Positions 45,269-58,019 are shown, counted from the stretch's first letter. The stretch is 64,000 nt of DNA from Carposina sasakii (GCA_014607495.2 CP053172.1:6152888-6216887); one strand, 5' to 3'. Made by a program: numbers and translations. The notes: generated by a model from the letters alone, not told the origin.

Positions 45269-48200
45269 CTGAGAGAAGGAGTGTCATAGTTCTACAGGGA
45301 TGTTGTTACGTATCTTATTTGACATGAGAGATGATGATGATGACCCATCGAAACTCAACCTATAGAAGTGGCATTACAAGGAGTAGGTATGTTAAGTAAA
45401 GTGCTATGTAAATAGCCCAATAAAAAGTGTTTATGATTTGGTAGGGGGGACCGCGAGGTAAAAATAGGTAGGTCAAAGTACCTTTGTAGGCTCCGTGTTC
45501 CCTTTCTTCCGAGCGGAATTTATCGTAGGGTTTAGGTTCACACACACTATAGTCCACTTTTAGGGTAAGGGCACTCTGATTAGGTAGGTCAGTTTGTCAC
45601 ACACAAAATTCACTTGCCGAGATGCGGGGTCGGTACCGCGGTGGTTGGGCAACTGGCAGATGCAGGGCGGGGGGAAAACACACGTGGCCAGCGTCCGCGG
45701 CGAGAAAAAGAGATAGGACGATTAGAAGAGGGAGAAACAAAATTATAGTTTTAACATAAAGAACCTATAATTAGAAACTCCAAATTATTATTTTTCAAGA
45801 TTGTATGAACATTCCTGAGTTGTTTAGAAATTCTCCATACTATGTGGAAAATTTAATGTTCCTTATTCTTTATTGTACACATACAATTATATATAGGTAC
45901 ATACATACATACATAATAATCACGCCTCTTTCCCGGAGGGGTAGGCAGAGATCACGGATCTCCATTTGCTACGATCCTGACACATCTCTTTCGCTTCATC
46001 TACTTTCATGATATTCTTCATGCACGCTCGTCGGTTTAGGGTACTCTTGACCTGACCTTTCTTTAGAATTTCACCAATTTGGTCAGTGAAAGTCCGGCGA
46101 GGTCTTCCCCTTCCAACCCTTCCATCCACTCTTCCGTTGCACACTTTCTTTGTCAGTCTACTTTCACTCATCCTCTCCACATGCCCAAACCACCTCAACA
46201 TACCCTTCTCAATCTTCGTCGCCACGTCCTCATTTATACCACACTTCTTTCTGATCACCTCATTTCTTATCCTATCTTTCAAAGTGACTCCACACATACT
46301 TCTCAATGCTCTCATTTCCTCTGCATTCATACAATTATATACAGACAGAAATTATGAAAGAAAATGTACAAAGGCATGCTTATCTCCGAAAGAGATTTCT
46401 TCCAGCAAACCATCTGGGAAAGTGATAATTAAATATAAAAGGTAGATATGCGTGTACACAGAATCTATGTATGATAAAATTTGAATTTAACAATTAGATA
46501 CCCTAATCTAATCAATATAATTTTTAAAATATACCTACATAAACATACATAAATATCTATTAATTAAATATATAACAGACAGACTCATTTCTATTGAAGC
46601 GAGAGGTAGTGGTTCTTTAACCTTTTCTTAAATGCAGCAACAGTTTGGCAATCTCTCACGGTGTGAGGCAGAGAGTTTCACAATTTGACTGCATACACGG
46701 TATATGAGTATTTATAAGCGATAGAAGTTTCCTGGTAAGGTTCTTTATAGTGGACTATTTTCATAGCATTTTGCTTAACATACCCCTTCTGTTACATCCT
46801 GTATGTGCTGCCAAATTTTCTCATACAAAAACATTATGCCATTGTAATGTATTTTTATGTGTAGCAAAAAGCTCTAACCTGGTCCTCCCTGATCCTCCTG
46901 GCGTCCCTGGACTTCTTGGCTGCCTGGTTGTTCCTCCGTCTCCTCTCGAAATACTTCTCATCTTTTAGTTCGGATGGAATGGGTCTCTTCTCACCTCGTC
47001 TGCGAATCTCCTCGCAGGGGGGCGATGCAACTGTAGAATTACATAAATCAGGCTGTTTATTGGTCGGCAAAGTTCCCGAAAACTACGAAATCTCCTCCTT
47101 ATCACGATCATTTTTCTCCATGAAAGCTGGGAAGTATCTGGTTCCAAGGGTTCAAAGTTGAGTAAATAGACTGCGTTTTTCTGTATAAATGCACATGGAT
47201 TTTGGTAGCAAGATTTTTTCACGAGAAATAAATAATCTATGAAAAAACTAGCATAAGCACCGGACACTATAAATTTCACCAGATCAACTAATATATATTT
47301 TTTTTTTTTCTAAAAAAATTATATCGTTTCCCAGCTTTTTTTTTTGCATAAGCTTACTTTATTTGATGTATAGAATACGTACCCTTCGTTAAGGGTGGCA
47401 TAGCATAGCGGGAATATATATTAATGAATAATTAGGGGATTAATGGTTAGTGACAAGTTGCTAGTTAATCGCCTGAGAGAATAGGGAATATGCGTCTGAC
47501 ACGAAAACAGATTTTTTATATTTTATTCGAAAGATATTACAAAATATACAAACCGAATAGTGCAAACTGAGGTTAAAATAACATCAATCGGTTAGTAAAT
47601 ACCAAAGTTACAGGAGTTTGAAAAATTTACAACATAAAAGGAGTCAAAACATACAATTTTACCCATATTTTAAATTATGTCATTGATTTAATAAATACTT
47701 TATTAATATCTGCACCTATTAATAAACAATTTTTATTGACAACAATACACAAAATATAAAATATTACGTTTATAAAATAAATTGCATTTTTCCCCATACT
47801 AATTTGAGACGGTTGTCTATTATGACGTCAGTCTTTGTCATTTTAGTAGAGCAAACGGAGCGTTTCAGAAACATTTAGCCGGCTCGTATTTTTGAATTGC
47901 TGTAAATCTAAAACGGTTAAAGTTAGATATGCCATTCCAAGAGCAAACTTTATTAATTTTTTACGTAGAATATAAAAATTAAATAAAAAATTTCATGCAT
48001 ATACTCTATTCCCGAGTTCCTTAGTCGACTTACACGAAAGCAGATGCAGTGCGAGAGAGATCCCTCGTATAATCATTTTTTTAATGACAAATGATGGTCG
48101 CTTGAAGGGTTTTGCCATCTTCACCGAGCTAGGTGGCGTGCGCTTAAGGCGAACCGAAAGTTTTTAAGTCTACGCGACCTGTGCATCCCAGTTGCGCTGG

Positions 48201-51200
48201 GATATTGTCGCATTGGGGAGTTAAACAAAGAGTTAAATGACTTTTTATAGGATGACTGGTAGGGATCATGTCCCAGCAGTGTCCTACTATGACTCTACCT
48301 TCTAAGGGTTCCAAGAAAGAACCCGCCGCTAAAGAACCCTCGAAAGAACTACGGCGGGGATTGTGTTGGCCATGGAAGCACTTCTTCCGTGTCTTTATGT
48401 ATGTATGTATACACACATCAGCCTCCAGCAGTCCACTGCTGAACGTAGTGCTCCCACAGAGCACACCACAAGGCTACTGCCATAGGGGGGGTTTTGCCTA
48501 TAGTCACCACGCTGGGCAAGCGCGTTGGTGACCGCAGTGTGATTTTCGGGGTATGTTGTCAACACAGGAGGCGCTGCTGCTTACTTCCCGGAAACCTTTA
48601 ATGGGCAGACATGGGTTGCTGCTAATTTACTCTGCCGGTACCAGGCCGCAATATGTATATTCAAGTCTGTATTCTCCAAATGGGGTAGCAGGAACTGCAG
48701 TATCACGAAGGAGTGCATAATCTGTTTGCACTATTTTGCCTTCAAAATTTGACAGTTCGATCTTGCCTTACTAGATTCGAATTGTAAGATAGAAGAAGAA
48801 GACACGTCAGAATCACACGAGGTAGGTACTTTTGTAACTGACTTGGTTCCCTGTACAGAAGTAGAAGTATGCTTACATGGTTGACTGCACATAGTAGGCA
48901 GATGCTGGCAGTATGGCGGCAGACAGGGCGCGGGAGGAGGCAGGGTTGAAAACAGGGGGGCGGCAAGGTTGGGCAGACCTGCAGAAGAAATCATAACGTA
49001 TATCTTTCAATATCCACTTATAAATAAAGACTACACGTTACTTGCAAAAACTAAGCAGTAGCAATGCAACAGCGATAAGCTACTTTGTCACTGGTCTTAT
49101 ATATGTACTTCTGTTTCAGCTATGCCGAATGAAGCTGTGAGATCTCCCTTAAGATCCTCCGTAAAGAGCCGTATGTATATATCTATATATGTACAATTAA
49201 ATATACAGTATATGGCACCACACTAAATCTGTAAAACGCACACTCACGACAAAGTGATTAGCAGGTGCACAATGTACGCAGGGCACAGGTGTACATTCGC
49301 ACGCCCGCAGGTGTAGGGCGGCTTTGTTTGCGTAAAAAAATTACTCCAACCCCCATCAACCCCTATTAAACGCTGTGTAATGATCTCCGATTATTTAAAC
49401 CCTCTTTTCGGGTGCTAATGTTAGTTTATATAATGGCTTGTTATTGCTTTGGTTTTGTTAAAATGGATATGACCGCGATCTTTATGGTTATCTTTAACTT
49501 TTATACTGTACGAAGGAGATTCATACAGTTACGTTACATAGCGGAGATTGATGTTAACAATCAGTGAAAAATGCCTAGTTTATCCCCTGAGAGAACGCCC
49601 CTGAGTACCTCAGTCGACTCTTACGACATGCACGGAAGGAGATGCAGCTGATGTATTCTAGTGACGCCCCGTACAAATTAGGACATTGACAGATTTATCA
49701 CTTATTTCAAGTTTTTTGATAAGCAAAGAACACTGTCCTATGTTTCCAGCTAGTCATATCGTGCACATAGTAATTAATAATTCAAACACCTGCGCATACT
49801 TTATCGATGACACGCGACCGACTCCCCGGTCAAATGGGACGACGAAATGTTTATTTCTGAATGGTTTTTGTCAATATTTCTATTTGCTTTTTTATTATTA
49901 TAATATCAGTGGTAACCGCTTGTAAATGGGCGCACGTGCGATAAGAATCTTGGATGTGGACTAGGGAGAATACTTGTAAGTAGGTTGTCCATGTTTGTCA
50001 GAGTTATTACGCTGGCTATTTACGAGAGATGTGCTATCCTGTCATGCCATGTAAGCCAGGATCAGTAGGGTAAAAAAAAAAAAATCAGGGTGTAACAAAA
50101 AGGGTATGTTAAGTGAAAAGCTATGTGAGTAGCCCACTGTAGTGAACCTATCCACAAAATTTGAGACTCGAAATCACATGTTTATTTTTCAAGATTGTAT
50201 GAAAATTCCTGCGATATTTAAAGATTCTCCATACTATTGGGAAAAATAAACATGCGATTCAGAGTCTCAAATTTTCAGGAGAGGTTCTCTACAGTGGGCT
50301 CTTCACATAGCTTTCCGCTTAACATACCCTTTTTGTTACACCCTGTACAAAACACCAAGGCGAGGACCTAGCAAGTGACTAATTTTAGATTTTTAAGCTG
50401 CCTTTCCACCTAAGATGTGCTATAATAATGTAGCATGTTGCTACGGATACGTGTAATATTCTCCAATCATATTCATGAAGTCTCTAGGACAGTGTAGGCA
50501 TACTACCAGTAGGACAACACACGACCTATATCCGGGGTTGGCCCACCACTCATTCCCGCCTCTGCAACTCCTGTAAGCCAGGATCAAGAGAGGCTACCAG
50601 AGAAATGGAAACAGCCCATAGATATCCTGATGGAATTTAACTAGAAATTAAACAAGTGCGAGTTGAACTCGCGTGAAGAGGGTTCCGTACGATGTTACAG
50701 TTGGTACGCACAATATTGAGTGATTTACCATGTTATTTTAATATCATGGACTTCTTATAGGTTTTCCTATAATCTATAAGGAGAAAACTAATTTCTGTAT
50801 TTTTTTCAAAATTTTAGGTTCAGTAGTTTCGGAGATAAGGGGGGGGGGGGGGAATGGTCAATTTTCGTCTATTTTCTTGAATAACTTGGAAACTATTTAT
50901 TTTAAAATTACAAAAAAATACATTTAAGATCTTCTCAACAAGACCTTTCATTTGATATGCCACACGATGCAGTTTTCAGAATTTTTTTCTTTAATTTTCC
51001 CCTTCCCCCCCAAAAATGACCCCCCATATACAGATTTCATCTGCTCACGTCACACCTCTGTGTTTGGGTCACAGGAATTGATATGTGTACCAAATTTCAA
51101 CTTAATCGGTCTAATAGATTCGGAGATAATTGACTGTAAGCGACGGACGGACAGACACACGAGTGATCCTATAAGGGTTCCGTTTTTGTATTCAGACATA

Positions 51201-54200
51201 CGGAACCCTAAAAAGTATCTTTACGTTCATGCGGATGTAGTGGCCGGGCATCAGTTAAAAGAACAATATTGAATTGTATCAGGCGTCACTATTCGGAAGT
51301 TCAAATCTCTATTGAGGGATCGCCCGCCACTTGATTTTTAAGTTCATTGATTGAGTTAGTTGGTTCGGTAGATAGAACTAACATGGAAAACTAATCCTGA
51401 TGATGCCACGGGTGTTGGCGAAACATATGTCGATTAAAATTTTAATTGGTTTTCGGATTAGCAGCTATGTATTTATGGTTGCATGCTAGGTGCTTGGATC
51501 TGGCTTCTCGTTGCGACTGTAGTGTCTTGTGTTCGTGATCATGAGTAGGCAGATCCGAGGGTCAGCGGAGGGTATAGGGCCCGGTGGCGGGCGATCCCTC
51601 AATAGAGATAAAAGAACAATGTTATCACACACTCTTCACAACACATTTACTTAGTCTAAGGTCTTGTGGGTACTAAGAAACGGTAGGTTTGACGGCCGAT
51701 TTGTCTAGTAGGTAGTGACCCTGCCTGCGACGCCATAGGTCCTGGGTTCGAATCCCGGTAGGTGAATATCGACGTTTGTTTCCGAGTCATGGATGTTTCT
51801 ATACTTATCTATGTATTTATATACCGTTGCTTAGTACCCACGACACAAGACCTTAGGGATCTTAATGTGGGACTAGGTTAATGTGTTGTGTAGTGTGTGA
51901 ATATTTATTTATTTATTTAATTTTTTATTAGGTATATAAATACATAGATAAGTACTATAGATCTGACTCGGAAACAAACATCAATATTTTTTATATTGCG
52001 CCTACCGGGATTCGAACTTGGTACCAATTGCGTTATGTAGCCATGATCGTAACTATGCAAATGAACTGATAGTTCAGGGGGTCGTGGTGTGAGCTAATTA
52101 GGGTCATTACGGGTTCGAGCCCCCAAGGATGAGGTGGGTCGTACATACTAATTACGTGGTTGTACCTATAGTAAACTAAGGAACATAACCGATTTTTTAT
52201 TAATCTATCTTCTTCTATCTATCTATACATATAATAAAAATGTAACGGATCGCTGTCTGTACATGGAAGATATATAAGAAAAAATATTATAGGAGATCTT
52301 TATCAACGCAATAGTACCCAAAATAATGATTTTTGAAGTTTTTGTCTGTTTGTCGGTTTGTCTGTGCGTTTGTGCACACTAATTTCAGAAACGGCTGAAC
52401 CGATTTGGATGCAGTTTTCAGGTATATATTGTGAGAGGTCCCACTTAACATACAGGATGATTTTTGGTTGCCAACGTTTCCGGAACTACGGAAAAAACTA
52501 CGGAATCTCCTCATCATCACGATCATTTGTCTCCACGGAAGCATACCTGAGAAGTGTCTGGTTTCCAAAATATTAGGGTCCAAAGTTGAGTAAATAGACT
52601 GCGTTTTTCTGCATAAATGCACATAGATGCGCGTACTGCGTAGCAAGATTTTTTCACGAGAAATAATTAATAATTGTCTATGAAAAAAAAACTAACATAA
52701 ACACTAGGCACTATAATTTCGCCCGATCAAATAAAAAAAAATAAAAAAAACCCACCTTTTTTTTTGGCATAAACTTACTTTATTTGATGTATAGAGTACC
52801 TACGTACCCTTCGTTAAGGGTGGCAACGAAAAAACATCGTGTGTATTAATTTATTACCAATACTAACGGTCACCCACATACAATTACAATTCCTTTTTCC
52901 CCAAGGAAATTTCGGAAAATGCTTTCTTATGAGATTCATACATTATACAAAGAATCATCATCATCATCATCAGCCTATTGCAGTCCATCGCTGGACGTAG
53001 GCCTCCCCCAGGGCACGCCACAAGGCTACTGCCACATGGGGGTTTTGCCCATAGTCACCACGCTGGGCAGGCGGGTTGGTGACTGCAGTCTGATTTTTGG
53101 ACTATGTTGTCAGTACAGGAGGCGCTGCTGCCCACGTCCCGGAAACCCGGGAGAAATCACTGAAATACGTCAGCAGAATCTCCTCCCGCGCATGTCGTAC
53201 CTACGAGTCGACTAAGGAACCCGCAATCTTCCAGGCGATAAACAAGCAACTAGTCACTGATCTGTACATTTACCCTTACGCCTAAAGTGGCTGTGGTCAT
53301 TTTTGATCCTGTAGTTCTGTCTGGCCCCATATCGGAAACAACGCCGTGTCTATAGATACAGGGTGTTTTTTTGTTGCCACCTTTAACGAAGGGTACGTAT
53401 TCTATACATGAAATAAAGTAAGTTTATGCCAAAAAATATGCTGGAATTTTTTTTTATTTTTTTTTAATTTTAAATTCCTTGATCGTGCGAAATTTATAGT
53501 GTCTAGTGTTTATGTTAGTTTTTTTATAGACAGATATTAATTATTTTTCGTGAAAAAATCCTGCTACGCGCGTCTATGTGTATTTATGCAGAAAAACGCA
53601 GTCTATTTACTCAACTTTGGACCCTAATATTTTGGAAACCAGATACTTCCCAGGAATGCTTCCATGGAGAAAAATGATCGTGATGATGAGGAGATTCCGT
53701 AGTTTTCGGGAACGTTGACGACCAAAAATCACCCTGTATGGTTATCTAAGAACCTCAGCAGGTAATTACTGAACATGGGCTGAGGTGGTGCGTGCGCTGA
53801 CACCTGAGCTGGTTCACATGACACTTCATTACGGTGTTTTGTTTAATCTATACTGCGGTCAGGAAGGGTTGAACTCCGGTCCTCGATTTGTACAGTTTCT
53901 GGTTGTTTTGACATTCATTGATATACCGATAACGTGGCAATGCTGCCAGCATTCTGGACACCCTCTCGGTAAAAGGCAGCTTTTGTAGATATCATACTAA
54001 TATTATAAACGCGAAAGTTTGAAGTATCCATGGATGGATGGATGTTTGTTACTCTTCCACGTAAAAACGGCTGGAGCTGACACCCTAGATTAACACATAG
54101 GCATATTTTTATCCCGGATAATTTCGACATTTTGTTTTTTCTGCAGTCCACGCGGACGAAGTCGCGGGCGTCCTCTAGTATTTAATTTAAGGTAGTTTAG

Positions 54201-56963
54201 CTTTTTTATGTTTTGCTATGGGGCCAACTCTGAAATCGTGAAAAAATATCAACTGTTCCATAAAAACTTGAATATCTACTGCACTAAAATGTATGGAACA
54301 ACTAATTTTTGTTCACGATTTCAGAGTTGATCCCCTGGTAACAGCTGTTAATTAAGTAAATAATTAAACATAAATAAAATTATTATTATTTTTTTTATTT
54401 TATTTATTACTAAGACACACCAACAGTATACACATATAAATTAAATTATTACAGGCAATAAGGTATTTTGTCTTATGCGCATACCAATTATGGCCATGTT
54501 CGTATTGCACCTTAAATATAAAATTCTATATATTATGTATGACATAAACAGAAACTATACACAATAAAATAATAAAGAGCCAGGAACTAGAGAGAATCTT
54601 TGATTTTAGAACGGAATTTGTGATACGAGTCAAAATGAACATCTATATCTGGCAATGCGTTACTAATAATATTAAATTGATTGGCTATCCTAAAAATTGG
54701 CGAGTTCTTTCCTATATTAGTTCGCACAAAAGGAGAACTGAAAACTTTATTTATAGGATGTCGTGGCAGTGTTCTGGGGACGTTAAATCTTATCTGTTCC
54801 AAAATTTCAGGACATTGACTATAACCCCTGACAATCTTGTAGAGGAAGACAATATCATGCAGCCTTCTACGATCGCGCAAGGAAGACATTTTGAAGAACA
54901 AAAGTCGTTCATCATAGGGTCTCCGATGGGAAATATCTCGTGATACAAAAGCGAGATGTCGAGTGAATGCTCGTTGCAAACCTTCTACACGCTGAGAATG
55001 GACAGCATACCATGGGTTCCAAACAGTACTTGCAAACTCCAAATGACTCCGCACCAACGCATTAAAAAGTACTATCTTAGTGCGCTGGCTGAACCCTCTA
55101 GTGTTTCGTTTTACAAAACCCAATAATTGTGAAGATTTTTTGACAATAGTATCTATGTGAGAGATGAAGTCCAATTTTTTATCAACGATAACACCCAAGT
55201 CGCGAACCTCTTCAACCTGTTTTATTCCAGTACTATTTAGAACATATGAAGATGGAAATGGTCGCTTTTTTCTGGTTATTTTTATATGATTGCATTTATT
55301 TATGTTTAAATCCATTAAATTATTTTTGCACCACGCTTCAATTCTGTTCAAATCGCTCTGTACATGTATGATATCATCCGGGGAATTAATGGTTTTGTAT
55401 ATTTTAAGGTCATCAGCAAACATAGAAAATTTACAATTATGTATTACCTTAGTAATGTCATCAATAAACAATGAAAACAATACAGGCCCAAGATGAGATC
55501 CCTGTGGTACCCCGGAACTAGAGAAATAAACACTAGACTCATATCCCTTCACTACAACTGTTTGGGTTCTATGTTCAAGATAGGAAGCAAACCACCTTAA
55601 AAGCTTATTATAATTATTATAATATTATGCGACATTTTATACAGGGTGTAACAAAAAGGGTATGTTAAGCGATAAGCTACGTAAATAGCCCAATGTAAAG
55701 AACCTATCCACAAAATTTGAGACTCGAAATCACATGTTTATTTTTCCGGATAGTATGGAGAATTTTTAAATATCTCAGGAATTTTCATACAATCTTGAAA
55801 AATAAACATGTGATTTCGAATCTCAAATTTTGTGGATAGGCTCTCGACAGTGGGCTATTTACGTAGCTTTTCGCTTAACATACCCTTTTTGTTACACCCT
55901 GTATATCACGGCTATGTTCCCAAAAATGGGGTAACCAGAACTACAGTTTCTCGAAAGAGATTTTACACCCACGTTTATTTAAAAATCTCTGAGAGAATGT
56001 CCCTGAGTTCCTTAGTCGACTCTTACTACATGCACGGAAGGAGATGCAGCTGATGTATTCTAGTGAAACCGCGCATCAGCACAGGGTAACTATTATTATT
56101 GAATTGTATCAGGCGTCACTATTCGGAAGTTCAAATCTCTATTGAGGGATCGCCCGCCACCGGGCCCTATACCCTCCGCTGACCCTCGGATCTGCCTACT
56201 CATGATCACGAACACAAGACACTACAGTCGCAACGAGAAGCCAGATCCAAGCACCTAGCATGCAACCATAAATACATAGCTGCTAATCCGAAAACCAATA
56301 GCGGAGGGTATAGGGCCCGGTGGCGGGCGATCCCTCAATAGAGTAACTATTATTTTCACGTGCTTTATTTCAATCAAACGAGCCCAAACTCGACGGGGCT
56401 GCGTCGATTAATTACGTTGTTGCTATGGCCACCTTCCATTTCCATCATCAGATCAGCTCAATGTCATAATAATATTGCGTTGTCATCCGATTTACACATG
56501 CATGCAAAATATCAGCTCAATCGGAAACCGGAAAGTGGATCAAATTTAACTTGCAAGGTTTGGTTACAGACAACGGGGCATGTGAAACTATAGGTAAATA
56601 AAAGCTTATAATAATAGGGTAATTTCGATCAGTATTTCCACTCCGACCAACTGAACCGATCAACTAGAACGGATCAACTGTTTTTTCTTTCCTAACGGAA
56701 CAACTATTTTTTTGGTCAGAATGGAATGTTTTTAAAAATCCATTTAAGTTCATGTGTAATTTTCAATTTAGTAAAAAAATAAATATTGTCATCTACTAGC
56801 ATTTCGTTCAGCTTGTCCTGATAAAGTCAGTTCTCCTTTATGTCAAAACCAACATTAGGTGTAAAATGTGAAGAAGTGGCATACCATCAGGCAGTAGGCA
56901 GCGAGTGTAGCTAGTGAGGAGACGGAGTGCACCGCTGTCGTCGCAGCGGAGGTTCAGGTCCAT
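45122..56963 (-). CDS. bZIP transcription factor, giant/ces-2/PAR group, four exons
   Basis: Sequence-specific nuclear DNA-binding protein. Exons on the minus strand: 56963-56885, 48978-48877, 47030-46879, 45268-45122; joins are in frame (phases 1, 1, 0), 480 bases, 159 residues. It opens [20 protein letters not shown], passes through a Pro-rich stretch, then [20 protein letters not shown] and the basic region [13 protein letters not shown], then a zipper with Leu at four exact heptad positions ([22 protein letters not shown]). The extended basic region with DEKYFERR and [13 protein letters not shown] is typical of PAR, giant and ces-2 proteins; I cannot say which. It is much shorter than Drosophila Giant. 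Introns are full of transposons. A 5' non-coding exon is possible. Confidence 0.87.
45373..46805. mobile_element. MITE-B copy broken into three parts
   Basis: Pieces at 45373-45430, 45783-45862 and 46728-46805 match successive parts of MITE-B; two later insertions separate them, the second carrying the RTE-like fragment. Confidence 0.7.
45873..46725 (-). mobile_element. Second RTE-like retrotransposon fragment
   Basis: Minus-strand frame 46330-45920: [55 protein letters not shown], a typical retroelement C-terminus. It splits a MITE-B copy in a bZIP intron. The right limit is approximate. Confidence 0.65.
46879..47030 (-). CDS. bZIP exon 3: DNA-contacting basic region
   Basis: Acceptor ttctacag; reads [20 protein letters not shown] then [20 protein letters not shown]; donor GACCAG|GTTAGA, phase 0. 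A MITE-A end lies about 15 bp upstream of the acceptor. Confidence 0.93.
47046..47399. mobile_element. MITE-A copy abutting bZIP exon 3
   Basis: Diverged end (TCAGGCTGTTTATTGGTCGG) about 15 bp from the bZIP exon 3 acceptor; ends at AAGGGTGGCA. Confidence 0.65.
47400..48400. other. bZIP intron 2, mostly unclassified
   Basis: AT-rich, no exon. A perfect TGACGTCA (CRE/bZIP site) lies at 47823-47830. The right part carries a CGACTTACACGAAAGCAGATGC-type repeat fragment near 48010. Confidence 0.4.
48411..48650 (-). repeat. RTE-tailed dispersed repeat, copy 7
   Basis: Diverged copy in bZIP intron 2. Confidence 0.55.
48877..48978 (-). CDS. bZIP exon 2: proline-rich
   Basis: Acceptor ttcttctgcag, then [20 protein letters not shown] and [14 protein letters not shown]; donor CAACCAT|GTAAGC, phase 1. 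Likely an activation or repression region. Confidence 0.82.
49262..49313. promoter_or_regulatory. Cluster of three CAGGTG E-boxes in bZIP intron 1
   Basis: CAGGTG occurs at 49262, 49286 and 49308 in apparently non-repetitive sequence. CAGGTG is bound by Snail-type and some bHLH factors. Enhancer function is inference. Confidence 0.3.
50085..50347. mobile_element. MITE-B copy
   Basis: Complete hairpin copy in bZIP intron 1. Confidence 0.82.
50651..51214. mobile_element. ~564 bp element, copy 2
   Basis: Nearly identical to 41753-42338, missing ~29 bp near its start and with a longer G-run at ~50840. Confidence 0.75.
51275..51606. mobile_element. Fold-back family copy
   Basis: Left arm shortened, right arm complete to CTCAATAGAG. 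Confidence 0.72.
51688..52020. repeat. Two type 2 SINE copies, head-to-head tails
   Basis: A plus-strand copy (51688-51918) is followed by a shorter minus-strand copy (51928-52020), so their tails face each other. Confidence 0.7.
52451..52842. mobile_element. MITE-A copy
   Basis: Near-complete copy in bZIP intron 1, same arrangement as at 27090. Confidence 0.75.
52966..53150 (-). repeat. RTE-tailed dispersed repeat, copy 8
   Basis: Copy in bZIP intron 1, preceded by an (ATC)n run that is its tail in reverse. Confidence 0.6.
53357..53738. mobile_element. MITE-A copy
   Basis: Complete, opposite orientation to the copy at 52451. Confidence 0.8.
53990..54182. repeat. Family H repeat
   Basis: ACTAATATTATAAACGCGAA to GACGAAGTCGCGGGCGTCCT. 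Confidence 0.65.
54220..54335. repeat. Short inverted-repeat element
   Basis: GGGCCAACTCTGAAATCGTG and CACGATTTCAGAGTTGATCC with a ~70 bp middle. Confidence 0.65.
54376..55612 (-). mobile_element. 5'-truncated non-LTR retrotransposon with RT C-terminus
   Basis: Lies in bZIP intron 1, same strand as the bZIP gene. The minus-strand frame from about 55606 to 54587 is open: it includes [33 protein letters not shown], and the catalytic FADDLKIY, followed by a thumb and C-terminal region ending [10 protein letters not shown]. It is cut off within the RT domain, so endonuclease and gag are absent. The low-coordinate end is an A/T-rich tail (AATAAAATAAAA). Jockey- or CR1-like; the intact frame suggests a fairly recent insertion. 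Confidence 0.8.
55640..55903. mobile_element. MITE-B copy
   Basis: Complete copy directly beside the truncated RT element. Confidence 0.82.
56100..56343. mobile_element. Fold-back family copy
   Basis: Both arms; most of the body between is deleted. Confidence 0.72.
56885..56963 (-). CDS. bZIP exon 1 (start)
   Basis: ATG in good context (cagcagcaccATGG) encoding [20 protein letters not shown] and RCLLPD; donor CTGATG|GTATGC, phase 1. The open frame is only 26 codons. Confidence 0.78.
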
Positions 56964-57469
56964 GGTGCTGCTGGAAGGTTTTCATTACAGCATAATATTA
57001 AAATATGCTTGACGGCGGAAATAGAACCGAATGGCCTCACATCTAAACCGACTACACGATTTTAACCAACTGGGCAATGTATTATAATAAGGAGTAACTT
57101 TTATTCCCGAAATTTCCACGGGAACTACAGATCACACAGACGAAGTCGTGGGCCACAAGTCATAGTTCTTAAATACGTTAGAAAAAATATAAAAAATTGT
57201 AAAAAATTACACACACACACGGACAGCAACAACGTCAACAAGACAATAGATATATAGGTATAGAGGGAGATATAAATACAAAATATAAGAGCTGGTAAAC
57301 AGGTAGGAATATAGATACATGTATAAGAAAAAAAATTACAAGAAGAACTGTGTTCCCTATTTGGAGCCCGACAGTCACGTCCCGTGTAGGTAAGTGCAAC
57401 CGCCAAACAGGTCCCTTTTTTAGCTATTTAGCTAGATGCTGTTAAAATAAAGGGACGCCTAATGGGAGT

Positions 57470-57720
57470 TGACGTTACTGATTCCGTCCTGTGCTGATGC
57501 GAGGCTTCACTAGAATACATCAGCTGCATCTCCTTCCGTGCATGTCGTAAGAGTCGACTAAGGAACTCGGAGGTGTTCTCTCAGGCGATGAGCTAGCAAC
57601 TTGTCACTGATCTTTTACTTTTTGCGACTGAGGATCTCCTTCGCTATCCTGCAGTTCTGGTTACCCCATTTGAGGAACGCAGTCGTGTGAGCAAAGCTAC
57701 TTTTACGACAGCATAATCAA
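57470..57720. repeat. CATCAGCTGCATCTCCTTCC dispersed repeat
   Basis: One of about a dozen copies or fragments in this window (29410, 30035, 33500, 33680, 34990, 38220, 49560, 55980, 57490, 59805 and 61820 among others), all non-coding; this one is among the longest. Confidence 0.6.
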
Positions 57721-58019
57721 AATGGTGCATTCCGAGCATTTTATGACGCTGTCTTGCTTCCCTATCACGAATAGGTTTACCTAGCACAGTGCTTTTATGT
57801 TCTCAAATGTGTTACGGGGTAGGCAGAGCACCAAGGGCCGATAGAACCACATGGTGCCACTTCTGACCAATTTTGAGGGTATAGCGTGAATAGAGAAAAA
57901 CTAATAATAAAATTACCTCAATAAAATAAATCCAGTTTCCACCACCACAATATCCCACCACCAGCCCCATTAAAAACTAGAAACTAACGTGTCGTAACCC
58001 CAAAGGGAAATACCGACGC

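Noticed and set aside
47823..47830. TGACGTCA as an autoregulatory site for the bZIP gene
   Set aside because: A single 8-mer is expected by chance, and the same motif occurs inside MITE-D copies; noted but not claimed.
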